Origin: Neolewinella marina
GTDB lineage: Bacteria; Bacteroidota; Bacteroidia; Chitinophagales; Saprospiraceae
Assembly (NCBI RefSeq): GCF_002631205.1
Contig: NZ_PDLO01000001.1
Span: 248,001 to 312,000 of the forward strand
Direction of reading: 5' to 3'
DNA: 64,000 nucleotides
The position numbers and the translations under genes were made by a program. The notes under the pieces are model-generated. The model saw only the letters and a list, made by a program, of their open reading frames with translations. It was not told where the DNA came from and ran no database searches. Positions 31,499 to 42,900 of this stretch are shown piece by piece; within the stretch, counting starts at the first letter, position 1; each line of letters opens with the position of its first letter.

Positions 31499-34405
31499 CT
31501 AGCCTACCACAAAATTTACCATGCGCTTGGGCACCACGATCACCTTTCGTACGGCTTTTCCGGTCAGGTGGCCCTGCACCTGCGCATCGGCGCGAACGGC
31601 TGCCTCAATTTCCTCACGGCTGGCTTCCGCGGGCAGGTCCAGCGTAAGCCGGGTCTTCCCGTTGAAGGCGATGGGATAGGTGATGCTGTCCTCTACCAGG
31701 TATTCCTCCCGCCATTCGGGCCAGGTAGCGTGGTGGACGCTGTCCATATTCCCCAGGGCGGCAAAGAGCTCCTCGGCCAGGTGGGGAGCAAAGGGCGCGA
31801 TAAGGCGGACGGTTGGCTCCAGGATGCCCCGCTTGCGGCAGTTCATTTTGGTCAGTTCGTTCGTGGCGACCATGAAGGCACTGACGCAGGTGTTGAAGCT
31901 CAGTTTGTCAATGTCTTCCGTCACTTTCCGAATCAATGTATGAAGTACTTTCATCTCGGCCCTGGTCGGAGCTTCCTCCGTTACGCTGAGCCGGTCTCCT
32001 TCCCCCACGAACAGGTTCCAGTAGCGGCGCAGGAAACGGTATACGCCGTCGATGCCCGACACGCTCCACGGTTTGGCCTGGTCGATGGGGCCCAGAAACA
32101 TTTCGTACATCCGGAAACAGTCGGCACCGTAGCGGTTGCAGATGTCGTCCGGGTTGACGGCATTGTACTTCCGTTTCGACATCTTTCCCTGCTCGACGCT
32201 CAACTCCAGGTACTGGCGGCCCTCCCGGTCGGTTTGCCAGGCGAAGGCACTTGCCTGCTGAAGGATGGTCCGGAAGTAGGCGGCGTCCTGATGGTCGAGC
32301 CGCTGGGCCTCTTCCACCGCGGTCAGGTAGAGTCGGAAACTGCTTTCGTTGTTTACCGAGGTTTCGGTGACAAACCGCAGGGGCGTCAGCCGCGTGCCGG
32401 TACTTTCGTCGACCACCAGGTAACCGCTGCCGATGCCTTCCACGGTCAGGGGGGTGCCCTCGGCCACGTCGCTGCTCACCCATACCGGATGCCTCTGTCC
32501 GTCGTCGGTCAGCAGTATGCCCAGGTGGATGTAGCTGATGGGGCCACCAATCATGCCCTGGTTGAGCAGTTTCTTGTAGGGCTCCCGGGTCGGCACCTTG
32601 CCGATGTCGAAGAGGAACTTGTGGATGAGGCGGCTGTACAGGATGTGGCTCACTGCGTGTTCCGCGCCCCCGACGTAGAGGTCGACGTCACGCCAGTAGT
32701 TGACGGCCTCTTCGCCCACGAAGGCATCCCCGTTGTGGGGGTCCATGTACCGCAGGTAATACCAGTTGGAACCGGCGGTAGCGGGCATCGTATCCGTTTC
32801 CCGGCGGCCTCGCGGCGTCGCCACCCAATCCTTGGCACGCTCCAGCGGCGAAGCCCCGCTGACGGCCCGGAAATCCTCCATTTCGGGCAGGGTCACGGGC
32901 AGTTCGTCCAGCGGCACCAGGTGGGGCACGTCGTTTTCGTCGTAAATGATCGGCCAGGGCTCTCCCCAGTACCGTTGGCGGCTGAAGACGAGGTCGCGGA
33001 TGCGGTAGTTGACCTGCCGCTTGCCCCGTCCCATGGCTTCGATGCGCTCGGTGGCGGCCTCGATGGCCTCCGGGACCTCCATCCCGTTCATGAAGTCGGA
33101 ATTGATGATCCGTCCCACCTTGTCCTTGAGGGTAGCCCCGGGGTAATCCGTTTTGTCGACCACGTCGATGATCTCGATGCCGAATTTCTCGGCAAACCGC
33201 TTGTCGCGGTCGTCGTCGCTGGGCACGGCCATGATGGCCCCCGTACCGTAGTCCTTGAGTACGTATTCGGCGATGTAGATCGGCACCCGGTTCCCGGTCA
33301 GGGGGTGAGTAGCGTACGCACCGGTGAAGGCCCCCGTAACTCGGTTCTCGCTCACGCGGTCCAGCTCGCTGCGGCGGCCGACGTAAGTCAGGTATTCGTC
33401 AATCTCACTTCGCTGGGCGGGGGTCGTCAGCTTGTCTACCAGCTCGTGTTCCGGGGCGATGACCATAAAGGTCGCACCGTAGATCGTGTCCGGACGGGTG
33501 GTGAAGATGTCCAGCTGCTCGTCGTGACCTTCGATGTCGAAGTGGACCAGGGCACCGATGGATTTGCCGATCCAGTTCACCTGCTGGGCCTTCAGCCCCT
33601 CGCTGTAGTCGACTTCCGCCAGCCCGGCCAGCAGCCGCTCGGCGTAGGCAGTGATGCGCAGGCTCCACTGTAGCATGGGCCTTTGTTCCACGGGGTGGTT
33701 GCCCCGCTCGCTGCGCCCGTCCTTCACCTCATCGTTCGCCAACACGGTGCCCAGTGCCTCGCACCAGTTCACGTAGCTGACGCTGCGGAAGGCCAGCCGG
33801 TAATTCATCAGCAGGTCGCTGCGCCCCTTGGCGTCGAGGGCGTTGAATGCCTCCGCGCTTAACTCCAGGGCTTCGCTTTCGGCGGCCTCCAGTCCCGCGG
33901 TGCCGTGAGCACTCAGGTGGTCGATCAATTCCTGGATGGGGCGCGCCCGGTCCTCCCGGCAGTCGTACCAGTGGTCGTACACCCGCCCGATGATCCACTG
34001 CGTCCACTTGAAGTAGTCGGGATCGGAGGTATTTACGCTGCGGTCCCAGTCAAAGCTTAGTCCCAGCCGCTCCATTTGCTCGCGGTAGCGGGCGGTGTTG
34101 CGGGCCGTCGACTCCGAAGGGTGAACCCCCGTGTCGATGGCGTACTGCTCCGCCGGCAGTCCAAAGGCGTCAAAACCCATCGGGTGAAGCACGTTATAGC
34201 CGGCCTGCCGCTTGTGGCGCGCCACGATGTCCGAACCGATGTACCCCAGCGGGTGCCCCACGTGCAGGCCGGAGCCGGAAGGATAGGGAAACATATCCAG
34301 CACGTAGTACTTCGGGCGGGCGGTATCGTTGGTGGTCCGGTAAGTCTTATGCTCCTGCCAGTAGTCCTGCCATTTCTTGTCAATGGCCTGCACGTCAAAT
34401 TTCAT
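31499..34405 (-). CDS. leuS: Leucyl-tRNA synthetase
   Basis: Charges tRNA-Leu. A 968-residue class I synthetase: YPSGSGLHVGHPLGY around residues 41-55 holds the HIGH motif, TTRPDTIYGATFMVIAPEHE marks the editing domain, and KMSKRKYNAVNPDDI from residue 741 is the second ATP site. The last residue of KMSKS is Arg here. The C-terminal anticodon-binding domain and the small terminal domain (KVIVVPKRMVNFVV) are present. The first gene of leuS/nuclease-like/Lrp; -7 element TACCTTTG 25 bases upstream. Confidence 0.98.
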   Translation of the reverse strand: MKFDVQAIDKKWQDYWQEHKTYRTTNDTARPKYYVLDMFPYPSGSGLHVGHPLGYIGSDIVARHKRQAGYNVLHPMGFDAFGLPAEQYAIDTGVHPSESTARNTARYREQMERLGLSFDWDRSVNTSDPDYFKWTQWIIGRVYDHWYDCREDRARPIQELIDHLSAHGTAGLEAAESEALELSAEAFNALDAKGRSDLLMNYRLAFRSVSYVNWCEALGTVLANDEVKDGRSERGNHPVEQRPMLQWSLRITAYAERLLAGLAEVDYSEGLKAQQVNWIGKSIGALVHFDIEGHDEQLDIFTTRPDTIYGATFMVIAPEHELVDKLTTPAQRSEIDEYLTYVGRRSELDRVSENRVTGAFTGAYATHPLTGNRVPIYIAEYVLKDYGTGAIMAVPSDDDRDKRFAEKFGIEIIDVVDKTDYPGATLKDKVGRIINSDFMNGMEVPEAIEAATERIEAMGRGKRQVNYRIRDLVFSRQRYWGEPWPIIYDENDVPHLVPLDELPVTLPEMEDFRAVSGASPLERAKDWVATPRGRRETDTMPATAGSNWYYLRYMDPHNGDAFVGEEAVNYWRDVDLYVGGAEHAVSHILYSRLIHKFLFDIGKVPTREPYKKLLNQGMIGGPISYIHLGILLTDDGQRHPVWVSSDVAEGTPLTVEGIGSGYLVVDESTGTRLTPLRFVTETSVNNESSFRLYLTAVEEAQRLDHQDAAYFRTILQQASAFAWQTDREGRQYLELSVEQGKMSKRKYNAVNPDDICNRYGADCFRMYEMFLGPIDQAKPWSVSGIDGVYRFLRRYWNLFVGEGDRLSVTEEAPTRAEMKVLHTLIRKVTEDIDKLSFNTCVSAFMVATNELTKMNCRKRGILEPTVRLIAPFAPHLAEELFAALGNMDSVHHATWPEWREEYLVEDSITYPIAFNGKTRLTLDLPAEASREEIEAAVRADAQVQGHLTGKAVRKVIVVPKRMVNFVVG

Positions 34406-34429
34406 CGGGGCTATTCCTTAGTGAGGCCG

Positions 34430-34437
34430 CAAAGGTA
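34430..34437 (-). promoter_or_regulatory. -7 promoter element for leuS
   Basis: Minus-strand TACCTTTG, exact to TAnnTTTG, 25 bases before the leuS ATG. Another hairpin (AACCGGG/CCCGGTT, 34502-34523) lies upstream at the end of the aspartic protease gene, but has no T-run. Confidence 0.45.
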
Positions 34438-34522
34438 GTGCACAGGGCGGGGGCGCGGGTGCCATGAAGATCAGGAAATGCCGGACGAATCTCCGGGCCG
34501 CAACCGGGCCGCCGGTCCCGGT

Positions 34523-35467
34523 TTACCAGAGGTGCATCTTCTGCCGCCGGTAGTCGATTCCCACCGTATACTGGCTGAGGAAGGAGGATCCGAGGATGCC
34601 CGCCAGGGGCAGGTCTCCGGCCTCCTGGAGGTGGGAAAGGTCGGTGGTGACGAACTGCAGGGCTTCGTCGCCAGGGAAATGCTCCGACATTGAGAGTTGC
34701 ACGGAAGGGCAATCCACCGCGCGGCCATCCAGTCCCTGGACGTTCACGGAGGCTCCCACCACTTCGGCAGCCAGCTTTTCGGCCGCCCAGTCGGCCAGCA
34801 GGTTAAGGCCGGCGCCGGTATCGATGGCAAACCGGTAGCGCTTGCCATCGATCTTCAACTCGATGACCGGCAGGTGGTCCGCAAGGGCGAAGCGCAGACT
34901 TGCCCGGGGCAGCTGACCGTCGTGTCGGGGCCGTCGCTGCGAGGCCAGCAGCTGAAACGTCTGTTTGTGGTAGTCGATGCGCAGTTCGCCCTCGTTCAGC
35001 AGGTCATAGCCCACGAAGCCGTCGATCCGCTTGCCGGTCCGGATTTCCATGTCGCGCAGGTCGACCCCGATCGCCCAGTAGTTGTCTACCGAGCGGTCCA
35101 GCATCTCGAAGTGATCCACCCGGTGGTCGGTGAGGGAAACCTGCCCCCCGGCCCCCAGGCCCGTGAAGCGACTGTCATTGTCCCCCCCGCCCCGGTTGTT
35201 GACCACCAGAGTTGGCGCACCGGTGTCCAGGATGAAACTGCCGGGGGCGCCATTAACGGAAGCCTCGAAGAAAATCAGGTTTCGGTCCAGCACGAAGGCT
35301 TCGCTCGCCGCCGAGGCCCGGGGGTTCACCAGGGTGGGCGCCGCCCGCTCCCCTACCCCCCCGAGGAGGTTGACGCTGCGCTGACCACTCAGCAGGCCAG
35401 CCCACAGCACGGCCACGACCGCCAGGAGGCAGTGGAAGCGGGCGCGGTAGGAAAGGGCTGAAGTCAC
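34523..35467 (-). CDS. Exported retropepsin-like aspartic protease with two DTG domains
   Basis: A 314-residue protein with a signal peptide (residues 1-29, ending WAGLLSGQ). Two aspartyl protease half-sites are on one chain: SFILDTGAPTLVVNN (near 96-110) and RFAIDTGAGLNLL (near 212-224), each followed by strand-rich sequence, so an intramolecular pseudo-dimer can form. A C-terminal GILGSSFLSQY (residues 288-298) resembles the second hydrophobic-Gly motif of retropepsins. Cleavage target unknown; likely periplasmic. A near-consensus minus-strand -7 element (TAACTTTA, 35499-35492) precedes it. Confidence 0.87.
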   Translation of the reverse strand: MTSALSYRARFHCLLAVVAVLWAGLLSGQRSVNLLGGVGERAAPTLVNPRASAASEAFVLDRNLIFFEASVNGAPGSFILDTGAPTLVVNNRGGGDNDSRFTGLGAGGQVSLTDHRVDHFEMLDRSVDNYWAIGVDLRDMEIRTGKRIDGFVGYDLLNEGELRIDYHKQTFQLLASQRRPRHDGQLPRASLRFALADHLPVIELKIDGKRYRFAIDTGAGLNLLADWAAEKLAAEVVGASVNVQGLDGRAVDCPSVQLSMSEHFPGDEALQFVTTDLSHLQEAGDLPLAGILGSSFLSQYTVGIDYRRQKMHLW

Positions 35468-35594
35468 GGAAGGTCAGGTAGATTGGCCAGATAAAGTTAA
35501 CCATTTATTTACACACAGTTAACATTGATTGTTGGCCGTGCCCCCGACTATTTTAGAATTCGTTTCCGCCCCATTCCGGTTGCCCGCCTTTGTG

Positions 35595-35602
35595 TACCTT
35601 TG
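35595..35602 (+). promoter_or_regulatory. -7 promoter element for pyrG
   Basis: TACCTTTG, exact to TAnnTTTG, 20 bases before the ATG at 35622. Confidence 0.5.
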
Positions 35603-35612
35603 TGTCCCGTAA

Positions 35613-37238
<1,626 letters not shown>

Positions 37239-37251
37239 TGGTAATCCCGGT

Positions 37252-38505
37252 TTACAGACCGAAGGCGGCCTTCACCTGCTCGACGTAGTCCAGTTTCTCC
37301 CAGGTGAAGGTCTCCACGGTCAGGGTCTTGGTTTCCCCCGATCCGTTGCGGAAGGTGATTTCCTTCGTTTCGCTCTGGCGGCCCATGTGACCGTAGGCGG
37401 CCGTGTCGAGGTAGATGGGGTTGCGCAACTTCAGCCGCTGTTCGATGGCGTAGGGGCGCATATCGAAGAGTTCGCTTACCCGCTGGGCGATCTGGGCGTC
37501 CGTGAGGTCCACCTTGGAGCTGCCGTTGGTATTTACGTAGATATTGGTGGGCTTGGCTACCCCGATGGCGTAGCTCACCTGCACGAGGATTTCGTCGGCC
37601 ACCCCGGCGGCGACCAGGTTTTTGGCGATGTGGCGGGTGGCGTAGGCCGCGGAACGGTCCACCTTGCTGGGGTCCTTACCGCTGAAGGCTCCGCCCCCGT
37701 GGGCACCCTTGCCGCCGTAGGTATCGACAATGATCTTGCGGCCCGTCAGTCCGGTATCCCCATGGGGCCCGCCAATGACGAACTTGCCCGTCGGATTAAC
37801 GTGGTAGGTGATGGTATCGGTGAACAGCCCCTGCAGTTCCGGCTTGACCTGGTCGCGCACGGCGGGAATGATGTAGTCGATCACGTCCTGGCGGATCGTG
37901 GCGAGCATCATATCGTCCGCGCCGAATTCGTCGTGCTGGGTCGAGACGACGATGGAGTCGATCCGCACCGGACGGTGGTTGTCGTCGTATTCAATGGTGA
38001 CCTGCGACTTGGCGTCGGGGCGCAGGTAGGTCATCTTCTCCCCGGCCCGCCGCACGGCGGCCAGTTCCTTCAGGATGCGGTGGCTCAGGTCAAGGGCCAG
38101 GGGCATGAAGTTCTCGGTCTCGTTGGTGGCATAGCCGAACATCATACCCTGGTCGCCGGCACCCTGCTCTTCGGCCGATTGCCGCTCTACGCCCTGGTTG
38201 ATGTCGGGCGACTGTTCGTGGATGGCACTGAGGACCCCACAGCTATGGGCCTCAAACATGTACTCGGATTTCGTGTAACCGATCTTGCGGATCACGTCGC
38301 GAGCCAGCGTCTGTACGTCCAGGTAGGTCTCCGACTTCACCTCGCCGGCCAGTACGACCTGACCGGTGGTCACCAGGGTTTCACAGGCTACTTTCGAATC
38401 CGGATCGAAGGCAAGGAAATGGTCAACGAGGTTGTCACTGATCTGGTCGGCGACTTTGTCGGGATGACCTTCGGAAACCGACTCAGAAGTAAATAAATAT
38501 GGCAT
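37252..38505 (-). CDS. metK: S-adenosylmethionine synthetase
   Basis: Forms S-adenosylmethionine from methionine and ATP. A 417-residue protein: [20 protein letters not shown] (5-24), [13 protein letters not shown], and the P-loop-like [20 protein letters not shown] near 272-291. Slightly longer than E. coli MetK, as usual in Bacteroidota. Intact. A near-match -7 element (TACCTTGC, minus strand, 38538-38531) lies 25 bases upstream. Confidence 0.98.
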   Translation of the reverse strand: MPYLFTSESVSEGHPDKVADQISDNLVDHFLAFDPDSKVACETLVTTGQVVLAGEVKSETYLDVQTLARDVIRKIGYTKSEYMFEAHSCGVLSAIHEQSPDINQGVERQSAEEQGAGDQGMMFGYATNETENFMPLALDLSHRILKELAAVRRAGEKMTYLRPDAKSQVTIEYDDNHRPVRIDSIVVSTQHDEFGADDMMLATIRQDVIDYIIPAVRDQVKPELQGLFTDTITYHVNPTGKFVIGGPHGDTGLTGRKIIVDTYGGKGAHGGGAFSGKDPSKVDRSAAYATRHIAKNLVAAGVADEILVQVSYAIGVAKPTNIYVNTNGSSKVDLTDAQIAQRVSELFDMRPYAIEQRLKLRNPIYLDTAAYGHMGRQSETKEITFRNGSGETKTLTVETFTWEKLDYVEQVKAAFGL

Positions 38506-38716
38506 GCTAGGCTGTTTTACGGAAAGTGGCGCAAGGTAGGTATTTTGACCTAATGCAAGCCCGGCCGTGCGCGGCTCCAGGTGAATTCCGGAGCCGATCC
38601 CCGCACTCCTGAGAAAAATTTACCGGGTCACCGGCTGGTCCGCCATAAAGTCACAACTTTGCGGGGCCGGCCAAGGGCCGGAGCACCACTTTCAACACCC
38701 TCAAAAATCTGCAACC

Positions 38717-39907
38717 GTGCCCAATCTCTACCCCTTCGACGGAGTCATCCAGCATTACGCTTGGGGAGGCTATGAGTACCTACCCTCCCTGCTGCACGCA
38801 GACAATCCGGACCATCAGCCCTGGGCCGAATTGTGGATGGGTGCCCACGAAAAAGGGCCGGGCCGGCTGCGGGACGCCGCGGCCACCCTGGCGGAGGTGA
38901 TCCAGAAGGACCCCACCGGAGTCCTGGGTGAAGCGGTGGCCCAACGGTTCGACCAACGGCTACCCTTCCTGTTCAAGATCCTTGATGTGCGGGAGATGCT
39001 CTCCATCCAGGTCCACCCCACCAAGCAGGCCGCGGAAGAAGGCTTCGCCGAGGAGGAACGCAACGGACCCGCACGGGATGCCCCGGACCGCAACTACCGC
39101 GACGATAACCACAAGCCCGAACTGGGCGTGGCGCTGACCGACTTCTACCTTCTCCACGGATTCCGGTCCCCGGAAGCCATCCGCGCTACCCTGGCGGACG
39201 TGCCAGGGTGGGATGGCTTGATCCCCACCCTGGACGAAGGGGGCACCGAAGCCCTCTACGCCCACGTGATGGGTGCCGAACAGGCGGAGATTGATCAATT
39301 GCTGACCCCATTGGCGGAGGAGGTACGCAAGGGCAACTACCACCGGGACCAGCCCCGCTTCTGGGCCCAGCGTGCCGTTGAACAATATACCGACGATGGC
39401 CACCACGACCGGGGCATGTTCTCCATCTTCTGGTTCAACCTGGTGAAACTTACCCCGGGACAGGGCATCTTTCAGGACGCCGGTATTCCCCACGCCTACC
39501 TGGAGGGCTGCTGCATCGAACTGATGGCTAACAGCGACAATGTGCTCCGTGGAGGACTGACGCCAAAACACATCGACGTCGAAGAGTTGCTGAAGCATAC
39601 CGACTTTCAAGCCGTCGAGCCCAATCCGCTTGCGCCCCAGGCCGCCCGGGGACCATGGAAGATATACCCCACCCCGGCACCCGACTTCAGCCTCTCCACG
39701 GCGCGGGTCAAGGCCGGATACTCCCTGCCCGTTGAGGCCTCCGATGCACCCGGCATCCTGTTACTAATGTCCGGAGCCCTGGAGGCCAACGGGACCCGCC
39801 TGACGGAGGAGCAGCGGACCGTATTCGTGCCGGCGGGTAGTTCCGTCGACTGGTCGTGTACCTCCGATGCCGTAGTATACTGGGCTACGGTAGGCACCAT
39901 AAAATAA
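38717..39907 (+). CDS. manA: Class I mannose-6-phosphate isomerase
   Basis: Interconverts mannose-6-phosphate and fructose-6-phosphate. A 396-residue cupin-fold protein from a GTG start, which fits the family N-terminus (LYPFDGVIQHYAWGG). Zinc-site segments: LSIQVHPTKQAAEEGF (near 95-110), DDNHKPELGVALTDF and QDAGIPHAYLEGCCIELMAN (near 254-273), the region of the catalytic histidine and arginine. A weak -7 match (CAACTTTG) lies about 60 bases upstream. Ends at a bidirectional terminator. Confidence 0.96.
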   Translation: MPNLYPFDGVIQHYAWGGYEYLPSLLHADNPDHQPWAELWMGAHEKGPGRLRDAAATLAEVIQKDPTGVLGEAVAQRFDQRLPFLFKILDVREMLSIQVHPTKQAAEEGFAEEERNGPARDAPDRNYRDDNHKPELGVALTDFYLLHGFRSPEAIRATLADVPGWDGLIPTLDEGGTEALYAHVMGAEQAEIDQLLTPLAEEVRKGNYHRDQPRFWAQRAVEQYTDDGHHDRGMFSIFWFNLVKLTPGQGIFQDAGIPHAYLEGCCIELMANSDNVLRGGLTPKHIDVEELLKHTDFQAVEPNPLAPQAARGPWKIYPTPAPDFSLSTARVKAGYSLPVEASDAPGILLLMSGALEANGTRLTEEQRTVFVPAGSSVDWSCTSDAVVYWATVGTIK

Positions 39908-39936
39908 AGGCTCGCCGGAAATTGCCGACGAGCCTT
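39907..39936. terminator. Bidirectional terminator between manA and the T9SS type B gene
   Basis: AAGGCTCG/CGAGCCTT stem with an inner CCGG-type pairing. The minus strand continues into TTTATTTTAT and the plus strand into TTTCAAC. The stem begins at the last base of the manA stop. Confidence 0.8.
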
Positions 39937-39971
39937 TCAACAGGGAATAGACCTACTCTGTGGCCCTGGAT

Positions 39972-42900
39972 CTAGCGCAATAGCGCTATATCGCCAGTCA
40001 TAAGCTGGCTGCTGCCGTCGACAAACTCGACTTCGGCGGCCCAGAGGTAGACACTGCTCTGCAAGGGCTTTCCGCCCAGTGTTCCGTCCCATCCGTTACC
40101 TACGGTTCCGGTGGGGCAATCGGTGCATTCGTAGACCACCGCGCCGTAGCGGGATATAACCCGCAGGTAGCGGATGGCGCGTACGGTGTGGCTTTTCACC
40201 TCCAGTCCGAAGGTTTCGTTGTAGCCGTCGCCGTTGGGGCTGAAGGCATTCGGAGCGTAAATGCGGTCTTCGTAATTCTTCCGCACGCTTACCCGCATCG
40301 AGTCACTGGCCACGCAACCGTGCTCGTCCGTCAGGTTGATGGAGTAGAATCCGTCGTTCAGCGGCCGGGCCGTGGTGTAGGGCGAGGTGGGGTTGAGGAT
40401 GCTGTCGCCGGTCCACAGTACTTCGGTGATGTTCCGGGGCGGGTATACCTGGACGCGCAGGTCGAGCGCATCGCCCAGTTCAACCAGCGTATCGCGGTTG
40501 GCGGTGCGGATGGTGGCGTCAAAGGAGGGGAACACCTTCACCACCGTGCTGCTGTCGGTGTGGCAACCATTGGCCGAGGTTGCGGTCAACTTCATCACGT
40601 AGGTTCCCTCGTCGAAGTAGGGACGTTCGATGGGCTCGTCCGAGATAAGTCCGTTGCCGTAGTCGATGGTCCAGCCGGTAAGCGGGGCATTGAGCTCCAG
40701 GTCGAAGGGCGAGTCCATACAGACGGAAGGCGGCATGGTGTAAGAGATCGGAGCGCCGTTGTAGGTGCCAATGGAAAGTTTCATGCTGTCGACGGAAGTA
40801 CATCCGTTTTCACTTACCGCCTCGGCGTAGACCATGTAGTTTCCGGGCTTATCGTAGGCGTAGACCGGATTCCTCTCCTGGGAATTCTGGCCGTCACCGA
40901 AGTCCCAGTTGAGACCAAAGGGTGCCGTGGCCGCGGTGGAAGTGAAGACCATGTCTTCTCCTTCGCAGTTGGCGTCGACCGCCGTGATCTCGAAAGAGGC
41001 ATCCGGGGAAGGCCGTACGGTGATCTCATTGCGGAAGGTGTCGATGCCGCACAGCTGGGCCGAGAGGCTGATCTGGAACTCCGTATCGGTATCCACCCGG
41101 TAGGTGTGGGTGATGGGCTCCAGTTCATCGATCAGCTGGGGCGAGGAGTTGTCTCCCCAGTGCACGAAGGTGAGGGCCCCGGGAGTGGAAGCATTGGTGA
41201 GCGTCACTTCGGTGGAGGAGCAGACATTGTCGTAGTCCAGGCTAAAGGCTGCCTCGGTGGTAATGGGCAGTACGTAGATGGTATCGGTCACCCGTTCGTC
41301 GGGGCAGCTGACGTTCGAGCCCTGGAGGGTGATGGGGTACTTCAGTACTTTCTGCTCTTCGTTGCGGAGTACCAGAGAAGTGGGCAGCTGGGTGCCCATG
41401 CGGCCATCGGGGTAGGATACGCGGAAGTTATCCGCATTGACCGAGGTGTTGGCCAGGAAGATGGTATCGTCGGAACAGACCGTGTTGTTGTCGTTCAGCA
41501 CGTCGAAGGAGACGCGGAACCGCAGGGGCAGGACCACGCCGAAGGTATCGGCGGTGGTGTAGCAGCTGTTCATCACGCTGACGTCTACGCCGAGCACCTC
41601 GGGCGCCAGGGGGCGCAGGAGATCGATCTGAGGGGCAGCCGATTCACTGCGGTCCGTGCTGCTGAAGGCCCAGCGGTAGGAAACGTCCGCGGGCTGCAGA
41701 CCGGCCGAGAAATCCAGGGTAATGGAGTCACAAACGGTACTGTCCATGACGTAGGAGAAATCGATGCGGGGGGGGAAGAGCACCTCGATCGTCTTCCGAA
41801 TGGTGTCGGAGCAAACGCCTCCGGGGAAGGTAACTACCTGCTCGATGGTGTACACCCCGGGCTCGAGGAAGGTGAACTTGGCCTTCTCACGGTTTTTGGC
41901 CGTTTGCCCGGTTTCTACTACGGTGAAGCTCTTGGTCTGGGCGGAGGAGCGGTTCTCCAGGAGGATGGATTCCAGTCCGGCGTACACGGCACCCGCGTCC
42001 CCGGCACCGCAACTGTCGGTTACGATTTCAAAGGCAGCAACGGGGTACTCCTGTACCTTGATGTAGAGGGTGTCCTCTCCACCGCAGTAGCTCTGGCTGG
42101 AGAAAGCGATTTCGTAGGTACCGGGGGTGAGGCCGGCCGATTCAAACACGTTATTCGTCACGCCGGTACCGGTGTAGTTGCCGGCCTGGATGGCTGCCAG
42201 ATCCACCGTTCCGCCAACGCAGACTTCGGGTTGAATGCCGGTGTACTTTTCCTGGGGAATGACCAGGAATTCGAGCGGGTAGATCGCTCCACAGCTGTCG
42301 ATCACCGTAATCTCCGTCTTACCTTCCACTACGGAGGGGTCGAAGATGTTGTCCACTACTCCGGCACCGGTAATGCGGCTGACCTTGAAGGCCGGCTCGA
42401 TGAAATCCAGCAGGGCGATGGGGGCCTCAGTGGTACACAGGGTGTCGATGCTCGAAATATCGATCTGCAGGCGTGCACCGTCGCGGACCCGCACGTCGAC
42501 GGGAATGGCGAATGCCTCACCACAAGCATCCGTGCCCGAGGCGGTCAACACTACCTCACCTACGTCGCCGAAGGTAACCAGGGGGCAGAGGGCGGTTGAG
42601 TCGCTGAAACTGACGTTGGGCACGTTGGCCGACCAGCGGATGTTGTCCGGCGTGGGCGTATACTCCAGGTACTCGCAAAGGTCAAGGACGTAGCCGGTAC
42701 AGGTCACAATGTCTTCAAGGACGGCGATGCCCTGTCCGCGCTGGGTGGTAATGTCGAAGGACTGCGGCTTGGCCGAACAGTTCTGGTTGGAGGCCAGCAC
42801 GGTGATGGTCTTGGTGCCCGCCTGGTTGTTCTGGATGGTGATGACCGGATTGGGGGAGCTGGAGTCCGAGAAAGAGACGTCGTCGGAATTGGACGACCAC

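Noticed and set aside
31568-33673. A 701-codon open frame on the plus strand
   Set aside because: It lies fully antisense to leuS, whose motifs are intact. G+C-rich genes leave long open frames on the other strand; the translation has no domain or signal features.
34502-34523. AACCGGG/CCCGGTT hairpin at the end of the aspartic protease gene as a terminator
   Set aside because: No T-run follows on the minus strand and it overlaps the stop codon; kept only as a possible mRNA end structure.
35496-35523. Two GTTAAC palindromes 22 bases apart between the protease and pyrG genes
   Set aside because: Six-base palindromes in an A+T-rich promoter region are likely by chance; no wider symmetry was found.
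40188-42599. An 803-codon open frame on the plus strand
   Set aside because: Antisense shadow of the T9SS type B gene at 39972-43688; low-complexity Val/Gly/Arg-rich translation.
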